DNA of 30,978 bases from Chondrus crispus (Eukaryota > Rhodophyta > Florideophyceae > Gigartinales > Gigartinaceae), in assembly GCF_000350225.1 (NCBI RefSeq), contig NW_005179110.1, positions 1 through 30,978 on the forward strand, given 5' to 3'. Under the pieces are notes generated by a model. The model was not told the origin of the DNA and searched no databases. It worked only from the letters and a program-made list of their open reading frames with translations. This document shows, one piece after another, positions 17,725 through 26,899 of this stretch. How positions within the stretch are numbered: position 1 is the stretch's first letter; each line of letters opens with the position of its first letter. The translations under genes and the position numbers were made by a program.

Positions 17725-19755
17725 CTATACCGACTGCGACGACGGCAGTCGGTCGCGCTCGCGTCGATGACGTTCGCGATTGAACACCGCCCGTTCGTAG
17801 GCCGCGGCTTGGCGCTGGCATGCCTCGCGCATAAACTCTGCCTCACGGCTGACTCGCTGCCTTTCCGCGGAGCGCGTCGCTAGGTCGTTACGTAGATCGC
17901 GCGCTTCATCGCTCCGAGTGAGGAACCAGTCAGCCAGGTTATCGACCAACCCGCCGACGGTCCAACCGCGCCGGCTGGCCACGCCTAACGCCCGCACTAC
18001 CTTGGCGGACGCCTCCAGCTCTCCGTGGGGAAGCACCAGCTCGCGTACGCGACGCCGTCGGGGCGTTTCCTGCCCCACCGCATCGAGTGGGGGGATGGGG
18101 AGGACAGTCGCTGCGGAGACAGGGTCCCCAACAGAATTACGGCCGGCGACCGACGTCGGCCAAAAGGAGTTCACAGCGATACCAACGGAGTCCACGGCCT
18201 CGGCGTCGAGGTCCCTGTAGCGTTTACGACGCCAGCGCCGATGCTCAGACCCGATCCCTCCCCTCGGCTGCACGTGGCCGGAGATGGACGGCACGAGGGG
18301 AGAACGCGCTACGAAGGCGTCCGCCGTGAGATTGTACGTGAGATAGGAGCTGCGAGCTCCGGTCGTATAGTCCATCCACGAACGGTGGTTACGAGGGGTG
18401 ACTTCGCTGGCACGGTCCATGAGACCAATGGCATGGCCAAACGTCCAAGGGATGTGAGCAGACCCGTGTTCTGATGGGCTCAGAGCGACGTCTGGAAGGC
18501 CCGACGCCACGCGCCTCACGAACGCGACCGTGGGGCCGGGCTGAAAGAATGCTTGCCTGTTCATGCACACCTCCGACATGAAGGCGCAGCATACGGACCA
18601 CGCTCACTCGCGCTCATAATTGAATACGAGCCGCGGGTGGGCTGGGTGCTGACGATCAAGGCATGCGATGCCGAGATGTTTTAGGATGGGGGGTAACAGG
18701 GGATGTACCCCCAGGGAAGGAAAGCTGTCCGGCACGCTCGCCGGGAGGGCCGCAAAGTCTCCGACGGCCAAGCTGGACGCAAGGGCCGCGGAGGGAACGA
18801 CGCGAGCGTCCAATTCGTTCTTTCCCCTGTAGGTCGACCAATCGTGGTGACCGAAACCCACACCGTATAACCGCATCAGAGAACACGATGATTTCTGGAG
18901 AGCGACGAGAGGCTTGGTGAAGGCGTAGGGGCGAGGCGATACGTACAGCCCCGCCACCCCCGACAGTACGAAGCCTCACGGGTCTACCTGCGCCGACTCC
19001 GTCAGCAGTGCACCCAAGCCGTCAACATAGATTACTTCCGCCACGCTGTAGGCGAAAGTACGGTCCCCCGGCAACTCGTCCGGGAGTTGATAACCGACGC
19101 CAGCGCCCTCGGCCATCAAACGACAAATAGCCGACGGCACCTCCTCCGGCCCGCCCGCCTCGTATATCATGAATACGCGGGCGAGATCGGGGCGCAGCCA
19201 CGAACCCGAGATCACCTCCGATATGGTGAGCCCGGTGCGGCCCCTCCGCGACAAGAGGTACTGCAGCTCGTCGACAGAGAGCAGTGGGGCATCGGAAGAC
19301 GGAACCCCGAACCACCGCGTGGCCTTAGCCACCTCCTCCTCCCGACCGGAAGAGGAGAGGGGAGGTACAGGAGGACGACGGCGGAAGGACGCCCCATCGG
19401 GAGCGGCGGAACTGCGCGCGACGTCCGAATGCGCAACGGGAAGGACCTCGGCCGCTGGGGCCGAGGGGGCAGCCGGACGGAACGCGATGACCGGTTTGGG
19501 TGGCCCCACGGGAGGGGCCACCGGCTCCACAGAGACGGTCGTGGAGCGGGAACGGGACGTCTGGAAAGCCGGCGGAGCCAGCGGGGTCGCACGAGTCAGA
19601 GCGACGTCGTCCTCTCGCGATCCAGGGAACGCGCTCGATGACCCGACCCCGCTCGGCAAAGGCTTCCCGACAACGGACGCGCCCGCCGCCACGGGCCCGC
19701 CGCCGCCATCAAGCGGAGGCGGAGGCGGAGGAGAAAGAGAGGTCGAGTCGGCCAT
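17725..19755 (-). pseudogene. Gag-like protein, two in-frame TGA stops
   Basis: Three segments lie in one frame (677 codons from ATG 19755) broken only by TGA at 18978-18976 and TGA at 18606-18604. The N-terminal 95 residues are Pro/Ser/Ala-rich, with a PPPPPP run near the start. The central part (residues about 130-260) is a folded, helical-looking domain (WFGVPSSDAPLLSVDELQYL, TISEVISGSWLRPDL, PEEVPSAICRLM). The C-terminal 75 residues are a charged coiled coil (DNLADWFLTRSDEARDLRND). There is no CCHC zinc knuckle, protease or nuclease motif. Size, order and position downstream of an LTR suggest a retroelement structural protein; homology is not established. Both stops fit CGA-to-TGA changes, that is, loss of a methylated CpG. 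Confidence 0.55.
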
Positions 19756-19759
19756 GACA

Positions 19760-21550
19760 GGACGGCCGATAGCACGGAGCGGAGATGATCGGTCGGGACT
19801 GTCGGGGAAGGACTGGGACAGCGCAGCGCAAAGTGGAGCGGGAGTTTGTCTACCGTCGGCGGTGCTGGTGAGGGTTCAGGGAGCGAAGGACGAGGGCTCT
19901 ACAAGCCACCTCAGGAAACGGCGGAACACGCGCCCGACGTGGGCCAACCATCATTCTGCAGCATACCCCACAACGTACGCACAGTGCGCTTGCCCGGTGT
20001 AAGAACCGCCACGTATGCCGCCCCGCCGACGAAGGTCGAGTGCGAAACGCCACCACGCCGGCACGTGGCCCGCATGGTACCCCGAGCTGTGCTCCATCCC
20101 AAGATGCCCGCCGCAAACGGACTCCCTTCTACTTCGAGCACACGCGCCGCCGTCGACGGCAGGCGCCCCCTTGTCCCACACACAACCCCTCCTGCCTCAC
20201 CGAAAGGGGATGTACGATCACCCCAGGCGCCGTCTATCAGCGCGGGTAGGATGGGGCGTTGACAGACGGTCGCTGTCGCGGCTCGGACGAGAACGAGGCG
20301 CTGCTGAGGTAGCGCTCGTACGGCTCCCCAACGCAAACGAGAAAACGACGAGGATAAGCCCGAGAGCAGCGACGAGGAACGACGAAAAATGGGTCGTGGC
20401 ACGCAGGAAAGGCGGAGCCGCACCACCAGGCCAGCCGGGCCTCTGTCGCGCTCCGGACTGCATCGACTCGCTTGCCCTAGAGCCCCACGCCGACCCCGTG
20501 ACACGTAATAAGGGATCGCGTGCCGCCTCCGCAGCAATGGCGTGCCTCCACGAAGGGGGGAAGAATAAAATCTCGCACCACAAACGGAAAACCACGGCTC
20601 CGGAGACCGACGCGTGGCGAGAACGCAGGAAAGGAGCGACGAAAAGAAGGTGTCGAAACCCGGCGTACGCGAGCAACCACGGGCAGCGACACGGAAAGCG
20701 TGCACGACGGGCAAGAAGGACCTCGGGCAATCACGTCGTACCCCCTGGCCCACCCCATCGGATGGGGTGGGACGATCAGAGAATAGCCAATAATAACACG
20801 CGTGACGCCCCCATGACAGCCGGGGATGAAGGTAGTGTCAAGCCATGACATGGCCCCATCATCACAAGGCTCTACGAGAGAGCTGGGATGGCGATCGACC
20901 TCACGGAAGACGAAATGGGTGAGCTGCGCATTCGAAATCTCACGGAACCCGTTCTCTATGATGCTGGGGCCAAGAGCGTTGTCACTGACGGCAGGCGGTC
21001 GGACATGGAGTACAAGTAACGCATGGAGGACGTTGGGTGCTTCGAGAAGTTGGACGCGTGGCACGACGTTATGATGACCAGGAAAGCCACCGCCGCGGAG
21101 GGGAGCTGGCGGAGATTGGCGTACCGACGGAGCTCTCGTCGGGCGACCTGCATAACCCCTCCTGCCGCATCGCCTTGCGCCCCGTATCGGATGAGTGGAC
21201 AAGGGACGCGGGGGAGGAAAAGGACGAAGATTTCATGCAACGGATTGGGAGCGCTGGCGAAGGGGACCCCGGGGTAACGACGGACATGCTGGGACACCCT
21301 GCAGCACGGGATGATCGCGGGACGGTAAATCAGGAAGGCTGCAACAGCAACTAGGAGGCGCCGGGAAAGCCGTGGAGAAGAGGATGGCGCAACGCCAGAC
21401 GCACGCGCACTGCGAGGGGAAAGGCTTGCGAAGAGGAGGACGGTGGTGACAACGAACTAGAGGAGTCGACATCCCGGGAAGGGGGGGCACAATACGGTCA
21501 GTTCTGCAAGCACATGTGGACGCGGACGTCCACACTTAAAAGGGGGGCCA
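19760..21550. other. GC-rich leader between LTR and Gag-like frame
   Basis: Long frames overlap here on both strands, as expected for GC-rich DNA with few stops, and none contains a recognisable motif. Read on the minus strand it would be the 5' leader of the LTR element. A plus-strand stretch near 20888-21277 looks more protein-like and is listed separately. Confidence 0.4.
20888..21277 (+). pseudogene. Short plus-strand coding-like remnant
   Basis: From ATG 20888 the frame reads AIDLTEDEMGELRIRNLTEP and VLYDAGAKSVVTDG. It meets TAA at 21018-21020 and continues in the same frame with MEDVGCFEKLDAWHDVMM up to 21277. The charged, amphipathic composition differs from the Arg/Pro-rich readings of the other frames. 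I do not recognise it; chance in GC-rich DNA is possible. Confidence 0.25.
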
Positions 21551-21720
21551 TGTAGCATATCCCCCTCCTTAAATTAGATTTAGATTAGATTTATATCTGT
21601 AGAGCCCGAGCTCTCCAGTACCTCAGTGCGCGCGCACACGTGTACCCCACGTGTACCGGAGCGCGGGCACACACGTGTACGACACGTGTGCTGCCAGTCC
21701 CGACGGCTGACAGCACTACA
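21551..21720 (-). repeat. 170-bp LTR (TGTAG...CTACA)
   Basis: On either strand the segment starts TGTAG and ends CTACA, the 5'-TG...CA-3' inverted termini of LTRs. On the minus strand it is followed at once by TGGCCCCCCTTTTAAG, where a primer-binding site would start with TGG. It contains promoter-like elements (see next entry). No second copy was found in the window and no 5-bp target duplication is evident, so a solo or one-sided LTR is possible. Confidence 0.5.
21588..21689 (-). promoter_or_regulatory. LTR promoter: four CACGTG boxes plus TATA
   Basis: CACGTGT-type boxes occur at 21636-21643, 21648-21654, 21671-21678 and 21682-21689. On the minus strand they precede ATATAAATC (about 21596-21588), a TATA-like element about 40 bp from the LTR end. 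CACGTG is the palindromic core bound by bHLH and bZIP factors in plants, animals and fungi. The arrangement would drive minus-strand transcription into the Gag-like frame. Confidence 0.45.
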
Positions 21721-21770
21721 GTGCAGGCCGACCTGCACAACTGTAATGTTATGATAGGTGACTCTGTACA

Positions 21771-22193
21771 TTAAATATGAGCCGACCGCCGGCGGTGGAG
21801 GACGACAAGCACGGACTTGTCAAGGATCCTCCATCTTGGTCCGCCCGCTTTCTCTGAGGTATTTCCGTCCGTTTTACCTAGGAGTAGCACCGCACGCGGG
21901 TTGAGGACGCGCGCAGCACGCCCACGAGCCGGCTCCGCCTCCGCCCGTCGGTACTGGATCGTCACCCAGTATCGCTCCGGGGCGTCGAGGCGTAGAACCA
22001 CTCGCGCGTGCGCGCGTCCTCCCCGATCCCGCTCTACCACCGCTATCTCGAGCCCGTGCTCGGTACCTTGGGTGGGCCGTGCTTCTATCTTCCCGCCGAT
22101 CGGGGTCTTTCCGAACTGTCAGTACTCACCCCCCTCGTCGCTGGGGGTGATTATACTACAGAGATGTGGATCCACGATGGCGAAACATTAGAT
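21771..22193 (-). pseudogene. Coding-like remnant, unassigned
   Basis: One minus-strand frame reads IVDPHLCSIITPSDEGGEY, meets TGA, then continues QFGKTPIGGKIEARPTQG, ARVVLRLDAPERYWVTIQY and so on to a stop at 21771. The stop could replace a Trp codon. The composition is protein-like with GC-rich third positions, but the plus strand (22008-22217) is also open. Family unknown. Confidence 0.3.
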
Positions 22194-22288
22194 CTCATGT
22201 GGGATGACATGTGGTAGTACTCCTGAATGATCTCACCGGAAGTTGTCCTCCAGTTATTCATTTTAGACTATGGTATGGAGCTCTAACT

Positions 22289-23455
22289 TTAGCTTAAAAG
22301 TAACATCACGTTACAATTATATATATATATATATACGTCTTCATCATCGGACTGATAGTTTTCGTCATCATTCATATCCGGCTCATTCGATTCATCGTCG
22401 ATCGATTCATCATCTGCGAGGCTAGTCTTTTCATATGTATTCCGGAGCTTGTTGAGGACCTCTGGGCATATAATTTTTTTCCTAACCTCGTATCCAGGGG
22501 GAACAATTCCAATGCCAACGGAATCCTCAGCCAATTCATTGCCTCCACACCCGGCTCTCAATTTATTGTAAGTGACTTGCGCAAGCATTTTAAAAGCGAC
22601 AGCAATATTGAAGATATACCTGAGTACATCTTTGTGCATGAAAAAAAGCTCCTCTGCATGTGCCAGTTGATGATAGCTGATCAAGAAATCGATCGCGATT
22701 GCGAAAAGGTGACAGTTCTTTCTCATTCTTCTCCGTTCCCCTCTTGAACCTGAAATCAGATCATCCTTACTGCGAAATACGGTGACATCATAGCTGCAAC
22801 AGAAAAGCAGCTCTGGGAATGTGTTCAGGACTTCTTGTACTGCCTGAGTGTTCTTCTTAACGCACAGATGACGATCATTCCCTCTTTCCGGGAGACATGA
22901 TAGAGGGATGTCCATTATTCATTTGATGAGTCCCTCTTTATCGGATGTAACCAGAGATAGGTTACAAGAAAAGAACAAGAAACCCATGTTCTTGAGGAAA
23001 GAATTCCGAGAATACTCCCGAGCTCGAGATAAGAAATCCGTTTGCATGGCCCAGAACCTTTTCAAAACCTCCAGCGACGTTTTATCTGCGGACACATGTT
23101 TTGACTTTGACTGTTTTCGAGCAATTTGAGGAGAAATTCCGGATATACGTTCGCTCTCTTGTGATACGGACGATTCCTTAAGGTTTCGAAAAATTAACCC
23201 GACATTCCTGTCTTTCCAATCTTCCACATGTTTCCTGGTTATGAAACCCTTAGAGGCCCATGCCGGTCTATCCAAAAGCAATGGCTCTCCACTGTCTTCA
23301 TCCGCTGATTTCTCCTTGGGATCAACCACAAAACCTTTCGGATGAAGACGTTCTGCGCTACCTAGCACCGAAGTGAGCAGTTGCCCTCTCCCAGCCATAA
23401 AGTCCTGCCCCAAATCTTTCTGTCTCGCTTGCTTACGAGACCGCGTTAGGAGCAA
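22289..23455 (-). pseudogene. Unknown 388-codon protein with one TGA
   Basis: A single minus-strand frame runs from 23455 to the stop at 22289 and is broken only by TGA at 22921-22919. The N-terminal part is basic (TRSRKQARQKDLGQDF). The middle includes RKHVEDWKDRNVGLIFRNL and SLEVLKRFWAMQTDFLSRA. The later part is helical (HLFAIAIDFLISYHQLAHAE, YIFNIAVAFKMLAQ) and the C-terminus is strongly acidic (DDESIDDESNEPDMNDDEN) before a microsatellite-encoded YIYIYN. There is no recognised motif. Upstream frames at 23433-23885 and 23873-24085 may be earlier exons or frameshifted parts of the same gene. It could be a mobile-element accessory gene or a decayed host gene. Confidence 0.4.
22317..22335. 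repeat. (AT)n microsatellite
   Basis: About nine AT units. It lies in the 3' end of the preceding minus-strand frame. Confidence 0.9.
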
Positions 23456-23872
23456 ACATCATCACTCGAATGATCTTAATCGGGTCGATAGGCCCTTGCG
23501 GTGTGTATGGTACCACTCTGCGCTTCTTCTGAGCAGGACCCAATGGGTGTGCATTCGCACTGCCTTGCAAAGCAGAAAACTCATGATATCCTTGCCTTCG
23601 TTCTCGACGGACGTTTGGACGGTCTGGAGACGGCATGTTCGAAGAATCCTGTTTGGTTTCAGGTACGTGACTGCGCTCTTGGGGAGCGGCCCGACCATGA
23701 GCCGCAAAGCTAGTTCGAATGAGACGGATGAAGAATACCAGGAAGTTTGCCACGAAGATTTTGCGCATGAAGTCGTGGCCGACAAATGCGTCTACGGTGA
23801 TTGATTGCGCAGCAACATATAAGCTGCAACTCTTAGAGGTTACGAGAGGTGAGAAGAAGAGAAGTGCGGTGG

Positions 23873-24085
23873 TCAGCTGGGACACATTATCCAGCCTGGC
23901 GGAAAGTCCTTGATATTGTTTTCCAACGACTTCAGAGCCGTGGAAATTTCTTTGAGCACGGATGCTTGACTTGAGAGCAACCTCCGCTCAGACGATGCAA
24001 CTATGTCGCGTACTATTCCGATTCCAATGCTTCCTTGCTGCTGCGTAGAGACGTCGTCACTACTGAGTGGTGGTGACATCATCAT
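23873..24085 (-). pseudogene. Short coiled-coil frame, possible upstream exon
   Basis: The 70-codon frame from ATG 24085 includes SIGIGIVRDIVASSERRLL and SVLKEISTALKSLENNIKDF, a predicted amphipathic helix or short coiled coil. It ends 420 bp upstream of the unassigned frame at 23455 on the same strand. The intervening 23433-23885 is open in two frames without motifs. A link to that gene is inferred from position only. Confidence 0.3.
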
Positions 24086-24774
24086 CGCAAGGAATATCTA
24101 TGCGCATTCATCGCAATCAGACTGAAATGAATGAGATTCGTTTTCATCGACGAGTGCGGTCTGCCAAGGTGCAGCTGTGTCACAGAAGTATTCGACCCGT
24201 CCAAGGGTATATTTTCTACAGCGGTTTCAACTAAAACGAGATTTGGATATCCAAATACTCATATGGGGGTATGAGTACCATACTGCGAAAACAGCACAGG
24301 GATGTACAAAAGAATAACATGAAGTAGTGAAGGTAGTGGCAAAACGGATGGATTTTGTAACAAATCCCACATTTACATATTTGAAAACAACCCCAAGACG
24401 TAACGGTTGCTATATCGACGAATCTGAAACCAACGACAGTAATGCAGTGAAACGGTACAAAATCATATTCTGAAACACAGATGTGGGTGGTCAATTTAAC
24501 CACCAGCGTGTTTATCATAAGACGGCTGGGGACGCATTACAAAGCTAGGATTAGATTTACCTCCACGGATGGTCGATATAACCTCCGGGAAAAACTGAGC
24601 TGAGACCTACAAATGCTGAAAACACAGATTGCTCCAATCCCAGTATGGGAGGTATCCCATTGGCGCGCGGGACCACCTGCCGCGGTCAGAAATCAAAAAT
24701 GTCGGAACTCCATTTTCAAAAAAAATCAGACCCAAATTTGTATCTCCTCCGGAGGTCAAATTTACCACCAATAG
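24086..24774. other. AT-rich spacer, no supported gene
   Basis: It contains two adjoining palindromes (24241-24277) and near-palindromic GGTGGTCAATTTAACCACC at about 24487. I see no gene. Confidence 0.5.
24241..24277. repeat. Two adjoining palindromes
   Basis: ATTTGGATATCCAAAT (24241-24256) is a 16-bp perfect palindrome. It is followed by an 8-bp inverted repeat, TACTCATA (24256-24263) and TATGAGTA (24270-24277). Confidence 0.85.
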
Positions 24775-26284
24775 CTATAATGTACCTTGTAGTGCTGTTG
24801 TGGGGTCATTTGCTGCCTCCAAAATGTTTTTGAGCTTGCGAAAAGTCTGATTGTCGGGGTTGCGAGTTCTATTTGCGAGATTTACTAAAGCTGCCTGGCA
24901 ACTTTTCGGGTCATATGACACCGCATTTGGTCCTTGTCTCTTAAACCTGTCGAGAAATGAAAAGTTTATGGGCCATAACCCCGTTTTTTCAAAGCTCAAC
25001 TTAATCTTATCAACAGTGATACCACTGTAAGCCAATTTTGCCACCATCAAATTTGACCAGACACTTCGCATGTCAAGTGTCGTTTGCTTATGGAGCAAGT
25101 CACGGTATTTTTGCATCCCTTTTTTGAAAGACCTGTTAATGTCCTGGTCGCATGGTTGTAAGAAATGAGTTGTGTTAGAGGGAGATTGGACGACCTCGCA
25201 CTTATTTTGCTTGCTTGCATATATGGAGCCACTCGTAGCCTTCTCGCGATGAGTGGCCGTCGAGAGTCACCCAGTAAGGAAGCTCCGGGGGTATTTTTGT
25301 CCTCACAAACGTATCCACATGCTCCATCACAAAGGAAATATTTCGTTTTTCCATACTTCCCCCGTCTGTCGTCATGATTACGGTTCCTTGGTCAAACCAA
25401 TTTTTTCAGATAACCTCTCCGTTTCAGGGGAATGGCATGTTATTTCGGTCGGTTGAAGTGGCAAGATCCATCCACTCGTTACATTCTCACCCTCTACAGT
25501 GAAAAAGGGTGGTATTTTGTGACCAGACGCAGAAACAGCCACCACAATTGTAATATGCTTGTTGTTTTTTCGATAGAAAATCGATAGAAAATTGTAATAT
25601 GCTTGTTGTTTTTTCTATCGAAAAAACAACAAGCATATTACAATTGTGGTGGCTGAGCTATAGCTTGACAAGCCACATACCCGCCATGATTGGTAAGTGA
25701 GGACGCAAATACTTTAGTTCTCACTCCATATTGGCAGTCTACAGCTGTCTCGTCGAGGTTCCAAAGCTGGGTTGGGTCCCTGAATATGCCTGGATGGGAA
25801 TTTTGAACTTTTTCAATGCTTCAGAGAACGTTGACACATGTGTGAAATTCTCAGCCGCCAACTTTGCCACATCTTTGTTCTCACTTTTTCTGTAAAGGAT
25901 GTCTCTATTCATTGCCCGCCAGTGCCGGATGGTGTCTTGAGATGGGCTGCCAGATTCTATGCCAAGTCCTGGGTGCCCATCAGACGCTATCTCAGTCATA
26001 ATATTCCGCATATCACTATTTGAAAGTGCGAAACCCTTTTCAACTGCATACAAAATCCTTTTCTTAATCAAACTAGACTCTTGTTCACTAATAACTGGGC
26101 GGCGTCCTCTGTGATGGGCTTCGGGAAATAGGAGGGCGTTTATTTTTGATTCATCATGCTCTTGCAGAGCGTAATAAATGCAATCTACTGTTGCCCGGGG
26201 TACTCGTTTCGCTCTCACGACGACGGGCCTTTTTGTACCACTACGAAGGAGCGCGGTGGCCTTCTCTCGCTGAGTTTTTGTCAA
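24775..26284 (-). pseudogene. Pogo-type (DDE_1) transposase, degenerate
   Basis: The N-terminal frame (26284-25739) has a helix-turn-helix-like region (MRNIMTEIA, GHPGLGIESGSPSQ) and TIRHWRAMNRDILYR, typical of pogo-like transposases. No ATG is in frame at its 5' end (TTG at 26284), so the true start is missing or in another exon. After a frameshift near 25798 come LWNLDETAVD (first Asp, GAC at 25754-25752), KHITIVVAVSASGHKIPPFF, LDGHSSREGYEWLH (second Asp at 25261-25259) and HFLQPCDQDINRSFKKG (third Asp at 25149-25147). The C-terminal frame (25116-24775) continues with WSNLMVAKLAYSGITVDKIK. All three catalytic Asp codons survive, but the gene has frameshifts, stops and a fold-back insertion at 25536-25655. 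Terminal repeats were not identified. Confidence 0.8.
25536..25655. repeat. Perfect 45-bp inverted duplication, nested third copy
   Basis: Arm 25536-25580 and arm 25611-25655 are exact reverse complements over 45 bp. Between and overlapping them, 25591-25615 repeats 25547-25571 in direct orientation, so the centre (25591-25644) is itself a hairpin of two 24-bp arms around CTATCG. The repeated segment is transposase coding sequence (KHITIVV). This is a fold-back template-switch scar. Confidence 0.95.
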
Positions 26285-26484
26285 TGCGTCGCGTTCTTGT
26301 CTTGTTTTTTAATCGCACACTGCATTCGCATGGAGAGTCCCATGACTAACGCAATTCTGGAGTTGAAGTCATGATGTCAGTGCTACAGGAGAGAGGTTGA
26401 TGAGGGTTGGGACGCCGTGGCGTAGCAGGAGTTTGAATTTTGGCGGACTTCTGCAACGCAGGGCAACGAGGGAGGACGTACTAA

Positions 26485-26510
26485 GAGCATCTCCACCAGG
26501 CGCTCCAAAT
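26485..26510 (+). repeat. Left terminal inverted repeat, 26 bp
   Basis: Exact reverse complement of 29017-29042, preceded by the TAA target duplication. Confidence 0.92.
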
Positions 26511-26659
26511 TCTATTATCCAAGCCCACGTGGCAGATTTTCATTGCGCTACTTGTCCATTTTTTGTAAGCTATTTGCATTGAGATTTGATGATGGGAATT
26601 GGATTGGGATGAAAAATGAATTCTCCACCCTTAGAAGCGTCGGCTTCTGACGCCAAAAC

Positions 26660-26896
26660 TCATTCCACCTCGTCGTCTTCCGCATCATTGCCAGCGTTCT
26701 CATATCCTGGGTTTACATTGGACGCCGCGGCCTGAGCAGTGGCACTAGTGAGAGCTGCGGGGCTTCTTGTGGTATAACTACCTTCGTTCCGACCACTCGG
26801 AACGAGGGGGGTTACAGGTGAGGGAGCACGTGACGCTGGGTTACCCACGCGCGGATAAAAACCGTACGGATGGACTCGAAAAGAGGAAAGGCTCAC
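26660..26896 (-). CDS. Small hypothetical frame, possible Gag start
   Basis: The 78-residue frame begins MSLSSFRVHPYGFYPRVGN. It is Ser/Pro/Ala-rich and ends in an acidic tail (NAGNDAEDDEVE). It lies downstream of an LTR-like region when read on the minus strand, so it could be the start of a truncated retroelement gag. No homology is recognised and chance is possible. Confidence 0.25.
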   Translation of the reverse strand: MSLSSFRVHPYGFYPRVGNPASRAPSPVTPLVPSGRNEGSYTTRSPAALTSATAQAAASNVNPGYENAGNDAEDDEVE

Positions 26897-26899
26897 GTG

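Larger units (their letters stand above)
16414..21720 (-). mobile_element. Possible Gag-only LTR retroelement
   Basis: Read on the minus strand the order is a 170-bp LTR (21720-21551), a 1.8-kb leader, a Gag-like frame (19755-17725) and the hairpin array. No reverse transcriptase or integrase is present on this strand. That plan resembles non-autonomous elements that carry only gag and rely on another copy's pol. The second LTR was not found, so the downstream boundary is arbitrary. Confidence 0.4.

Noticed and set aside
8451..19000. TGA read as Trp (variant code, as in some organelles)
   Set aside because: TAG also replaces Trp positions, frameshifts are frequent, and the Gag-like TGA sites fit CGA rather than TGG.
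19911..20848. Large overlapping frames on both strands in the leader
   Set aside because: Arg/Pro/Ser-rich readings typical of GC-rich non-coding DNA, with no conserved block in any of them.
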